Origin: Sinorhizobium meliloti
GTDB lineage: Bacteria > Pseudomonadota > Alphaproteobacteria > Rhizobiales > Rhizobiaceae
Reading direction: 5' to 3'
Assembly: GCF_035610345.1 (NCBI RefSeq)
Contig: NZ_CP141212.1
Coordinates: forward strand, 3,357,501-3,421,500
Length of the DNA: 64,000 nt
The notes under the pieces were generated by a model that saw only the letters and a program-made list of their open reading frames with translations, was not told the origin of the DNA and did not search any database. Made by a program: the position numbers and the translations under genes. Position 1 is the first letter of the stretch; each line of letters starts with the position of its first letter. Below are positions 61,822 through 64,000 of this stretch, one piece after another.

Positions 61822-62247
61822 ATGAACCAATCTGCACTGATCCGTCCGGACTGGACGCCCGCGACCATTGCATTGATGGTGCTGGGTTTCATTGTGTTCT
61901 GGCCGCTCGGCCTGGCAATGCTCGCCTACATCCTCTTCGGCGACAAGCTGAGGGCGTTCAAGAAGGACGCCAATGAAGGAGTGGATCGCATGTGTGCCGG
62001 CTTCAAACGGAACCACCGGGGACATTGGGCACATCATCGTACCGGCAATGTCGCCTTCGACGACTGGCGGACAGCGGAACTTGCCCGTCTCGACGAGGAG
62101 CGCCGCAAGCTTGACGAGATGCGCGAGGAATTCGACGGCTATGTACGCGAACTCCGTCGTGCCAAGGACCAGGAGGAATTCGACCGCTTCATGCGCGAAC
62201 GCAAGAACGGCCGCACCGGTCCGGAAGCCGGCTTCGAATCGAGCTGA
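61822..62247 (+). CDS. DUF2852 membrane protein
   Basis: A 141-aa conserved rhizobial protein of unknown function. One hydrophobic segment (TIALMVLGFIVFWPLGLAMLAYILFG, about residues 14-39) is followed by a basic linker and a predicted coiled-coil (RTAELARLDEERRKLDEMREEFDGYVRELRRAKDQEEFDRFMRE, about 85-130). The usual ending GPEAGFESS is not a known sorting signal. ATG 61822 fits; an open frame from 61717 lacks family resemblance. Confidence 0.8.
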   Translation: MNQSALIRPDWTPATIALMVLGFIVFWPLGLAMLAYILFGDKLRAFKKDANEGVDRMCAGFKRNHRGHWAHHRTGNVAFDDWRTAELARLDEERRKLDEMREEFDGYVRELRRAKDQEEFDRFMRERKNGRTGPEAGFESS

Positions 62248-62265
62248 TCCCGCAAGGCATCCGGT

Positions 62266-62279
62266 GTTTCATGTGAAAC
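62266..62279. promoter_or_regulatory. parS-like site
   Basis: GTTTCATGTGAAAC, one central base from the palindrome, in the gap after the DUF2852 gene and about 33 kb from parB. Confidence 0.45.
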
Positions 62280-62335
62280 GCCGGATGTCGCTCGTCCATC
62301 TGCCAAGTCCCCTGCGAATCGTCTAGAACGGCCTC

Positions 62336-63091
62336 ATGTTTTCATCTCTCAAGCGGCACCGTGGCAGTGGACCGCCCCTTGATGTCGTCCGTGACATCGA
62401 GGTTGCCGGCAAGGTCCTTCCCCTGACCATTCGGCAAAATGCGCGCGCCACGCGGATGACGCTTCGCATCGAGCCCGGAGGGCGAGCGTTGAAGCTCACC
62501 GTACCGGAAGGCCTACCGGAGCGCGAGGTCAGCGCCTTTCTCACCCGGCACCAGGGCTGGCTGATGACCAAGCTTGCCCGCTTTTCCGGTGAAAGCGAGC
62601 TCGAGGACGGCGGCACCATCCTTGTTCGCGGCGTCGCTCACCGCATCGAGAGAACGGGCCGCCTGCGCGGCTTGACCGAAGCGCTCGTGATCGACGAGGA
62701 GGCGGTTCTGAGAGTGGGCGGTGCCGAGGAGCATCTGCGCCGGCGCATCGCCGACTATCTCAAGAAGGAAGCCCGCAGCGAACTCGAACGCCTGGTCGCC
62801 GTCTATGCCGGCAGGACGGGAAGCAGGGCACGCTCCCTCAGCCTGAAGGACACCCGCAGCCGCTGGGGATCCTGCTCCGCCGAGGGCGATTTGAGCTTTT
62901 CCTGGCGGATTGCCATGGCGCCGCCGAAGGTGATCGCCTATCTCGCGGCACACGAGGTCGCCCATCTGCAGGAAATGAACCATGGACCGCGTTTCTGGGC
63001 GCTATGCGAGAGCCTGTGCCCGGAAACGAAGGACGCCAGGCACTGGCTCAAGCGCAACGGCACGATGCTGCACGCCATCGATTTCGGGTAG
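62336..63091 (+). CDS. YgjP-type (DUF45/SprT-like) metallopeptidase
   Basis: A 251-aa soluble protein with the zinc motif HEVAHLQEMNHGPRFW (HExxH at 206-210, third-ligand segment following) and the upstream conserved TRSRWGSCS (about 173-181). The family (M48-like YgjP/DUF45) is widespread, with little known biology. The N-terminal 100 residues hold IRQNARATRMTLRIEPGGRALKLTVPEGL, a conserved entry segment. Precedes trpF with a RIME-like repeat between. Confidence 0.85.
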   Translation: MFSSLKRHRGSGPPLDVVRDIEVAGKVLPLTIRQNARATRMTLRIEPGGRALKLTVPEGLPEREVSAFLTRHQGWLMTKLARFSGESELEDGGTILVRGVAHRIERTGRLRGLTEALVIDEEAVLRVGGAEEHLRRRIADYLKKEARSELERLVAVYAGRTGSRARSLSLKDTRSRWGSCSAEGDLSFSWRIAMAPPKVIAYLAAHEVAHLQEMNHGPRFWALCESLCPETKDARHWLKRNGTMLHAIDFG

Positions 63092-63109
63092 ATCGAGCGT
63101 GGCCGAAGG

Positions 63110-63212
63110 CCCCCTCATCCCGCAGGCGGGGAGAGGGAACTTGGGAGGCATGCGGCTTATCCCTTCGCTCCGCTTGCGGCGAAAAGGTGCCGGAAGGGCG
63201 GAGGAGGGTGCC
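63110..63212. repeat. RIME-like intergenic mosaic element (copy 4)
   Basis: CCCCTCATCCCGCAGGCGGGGAGAGGG module followed by a second TCCGCTTGCGGCGAAAAGG module, between the metallopeptidase gene and trpF; same family as the copies at 2.5, 17.6 and 40.3 kb. Confidence 0.65.
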
Positions 63213-63327
63213 GGCTTGGTTCACTCGAAAAACACCGGATGCCCGTCACCCCCTCTTCCTAAGATTGGCCGCTGCCGCGCAACGGTTTTGCTCGACTCGG
63301 GCGGCATTTCATGCAAGGTCGCTTTCC

Positions 63328-63975
63328 ATGAAAACCGAAGTGAAGATCTGTGGTTTGAAGACGGTCGAAGCCGTAGAACGTGCCGTCGCGCTCGGCGCTT
63401 CCCACGTGGGCTTCATCTTCTTTCCCAAGAGCCCCCGCAACATCGAACCGGACGATGCCGGCCGCCTCGCCGCGCGCGCCCGCGGGCGCGCGAAGATCGT
63501 CGCGGTCACGGTCGATGCGGACAATGACGGTCTCGACGAGATCGTCTCGGCGCTCGCCCCCGACGTCCTCCAGCTTCACGGCTCGGAGACCCCGGAGCGG
63601 GTCCTTGCCATCAAGGCGCTTTACGGTCTTCCGGTGATGAAGGCGCTTGCCGTCCGTGAGGCCTCCGACCTGGAGCGGATCGATCCCTATATGGGCATCG
63701 TCGACCGTTTTCTCCTGGATGCGAAGCCTCCGGCTGGTTCCGATCTGCCGGGCGGCAACGGAATTTCTTTCGACTGGCGGCTTCTCGACGCGCTTGACGG
63801 AAGCGTCGATTACATGCTTTCCGGTGGATTGAACGCGAGCAACATCGGAGACGCACTTGCGCGGACCGGCGCCCGCGCCATCGATACATCATCCGGAGTC
63901 GAAAGCGCGCCGGGGAAAAAGGATCTGACGCTCATGGAAGCGTTTTTCGAAGCGGTCCGCCGGGCGGAAGCTTGA
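63328..63975 (+). CDS. trpF: phosphoribosylanthranilate isomerase
   Basis: Third step of tryptophan synthesis. A 215-aa TIM barrel with the family start VKICGLKTVEAVERAV (catalytic Cys8), GFIFFPKSPRNI, VAVTVDADND and the phosphate-binding LSGGLNASNI and DTSSGVES. ATG 63328 gives the usual length. Just past its stop, AGGGAG (63988-63993) is a ribosome binding site for a gene starting at or beyond the window edge, most likely trpB as in the usual rhizobial trpFBA order. Confidence 0.95.
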   Translation: MKTEVKICGLKTVEAVERAVALGASHVGFIFFPKSPRNIEPDDAGRLAARARGRAKIVAVTVDADNDGLDEIVSALAPDVLQLHGSETPERVLAIKALYGLPVMKALAVREASDLERIDPYMGIVDRFLLDAKPPAGSDLPGGNGISFDWRLLDALDGSVDYMLSGGLNASNIGDALARTGARAIDTSSGVESAPGKKDLTLMEAFFEAVRRAEA

Positions 63976-64000
63976 GCGGCCGCGATCAGGGAGCAAGACG

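Overview
The window is a GC-rich stretch of an alphaproteobacterial main chromosome. Protein sequences, intergenic repeats and gene order fit a member of the Rhizobiales close to Sinorhizobium/Ensifer. It is almost entirely housekeeping DNA: about 52 protein genes, densely packed and mostly in short operons. I saw no tRNA, rRNA, CRISPR array, transposase or phage gene.

Layout. 0.5-20 kb: asd, a secreted MltB-type transglycosylase, a beta-carbonic anhydrase, a pyridoxal kinase, the giant NAD-glutamate dehydrogenase, an MFS transporter, then the minus-strand block purH / heparinase-like protein / rsmB / htpX, an SDHAF4-type assembly factor and acetyl-CoA synthetase. 20-28 kb: TrcR (DUF1013), propionyl-CoA synthetase, a YggS-type PLP protein, and leuS-lptE-holA. 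28-41 kb is the replication-origin neighbourhood: parB, parA, rsmG, mnmG, mnmE, rho, hemJ and hemE run leftwards, while the pyruvate-phosphate-dikinase regulator, maf, aroE, coaE and dnaQ run rightwards. The divergent hemE gap (37003-37407) has an AT-rich segment, DnaA-box-like sequences and a cluster of GANTC sites, and is the likely chromosomal oriC. Nine parS-like palindromes (core TTTCACGTGAAA) are scattered from 1.6 to 62 kb and concentrated at 30-39 kb, several of them inside genes. 41-48 kb: secB, fxsA-like, timA (Tim44-like), an MltA-domain protein, an Smr protein, an XRE regulator and gyrB.

48-60 kb is the one accessory-looking region, a probable sugar/sugar-acid catabolic locus. It holds a GabD-like aldehyde dehydrogenase, an HpaI-type aldolase, a divergent FCD regulator with two tandem winged-helix segments, a UxaA-family dehydratase, an aldo/keto reductase, a ribose-type ABC importer and a zinc alcohol dehydrogenase. 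Together they suggest import, oxidation at C1, dehydration to a 2-keto-3-deoxy acid, retro-aldol cleavage and aldehyde oxidation; the substrate is not identified. 60-64 kb: intracellular PHB depolymerase, a DUF2852 membrane protein, a YgjP-type metallopeptidase and trpF, with a ribosome binding site for the next gene (probably trpB) at the right edge.

Intergenic repeats come in three families: RIME-like mosaic elements (four copies), a roughly 120-bp inverted-repeat element (two copies), and a short repeat with core CGGTTTTCCG (four copies), two of which lie directly beside the inverted-repeat element. I found no convincing wholly new system. The most useful leads are the origin/parS landscape, the double-winged-helix regulator with its catabolic locus, and an MltA-domain protein with no visible export signal next to secB and a Tim44-like gene.
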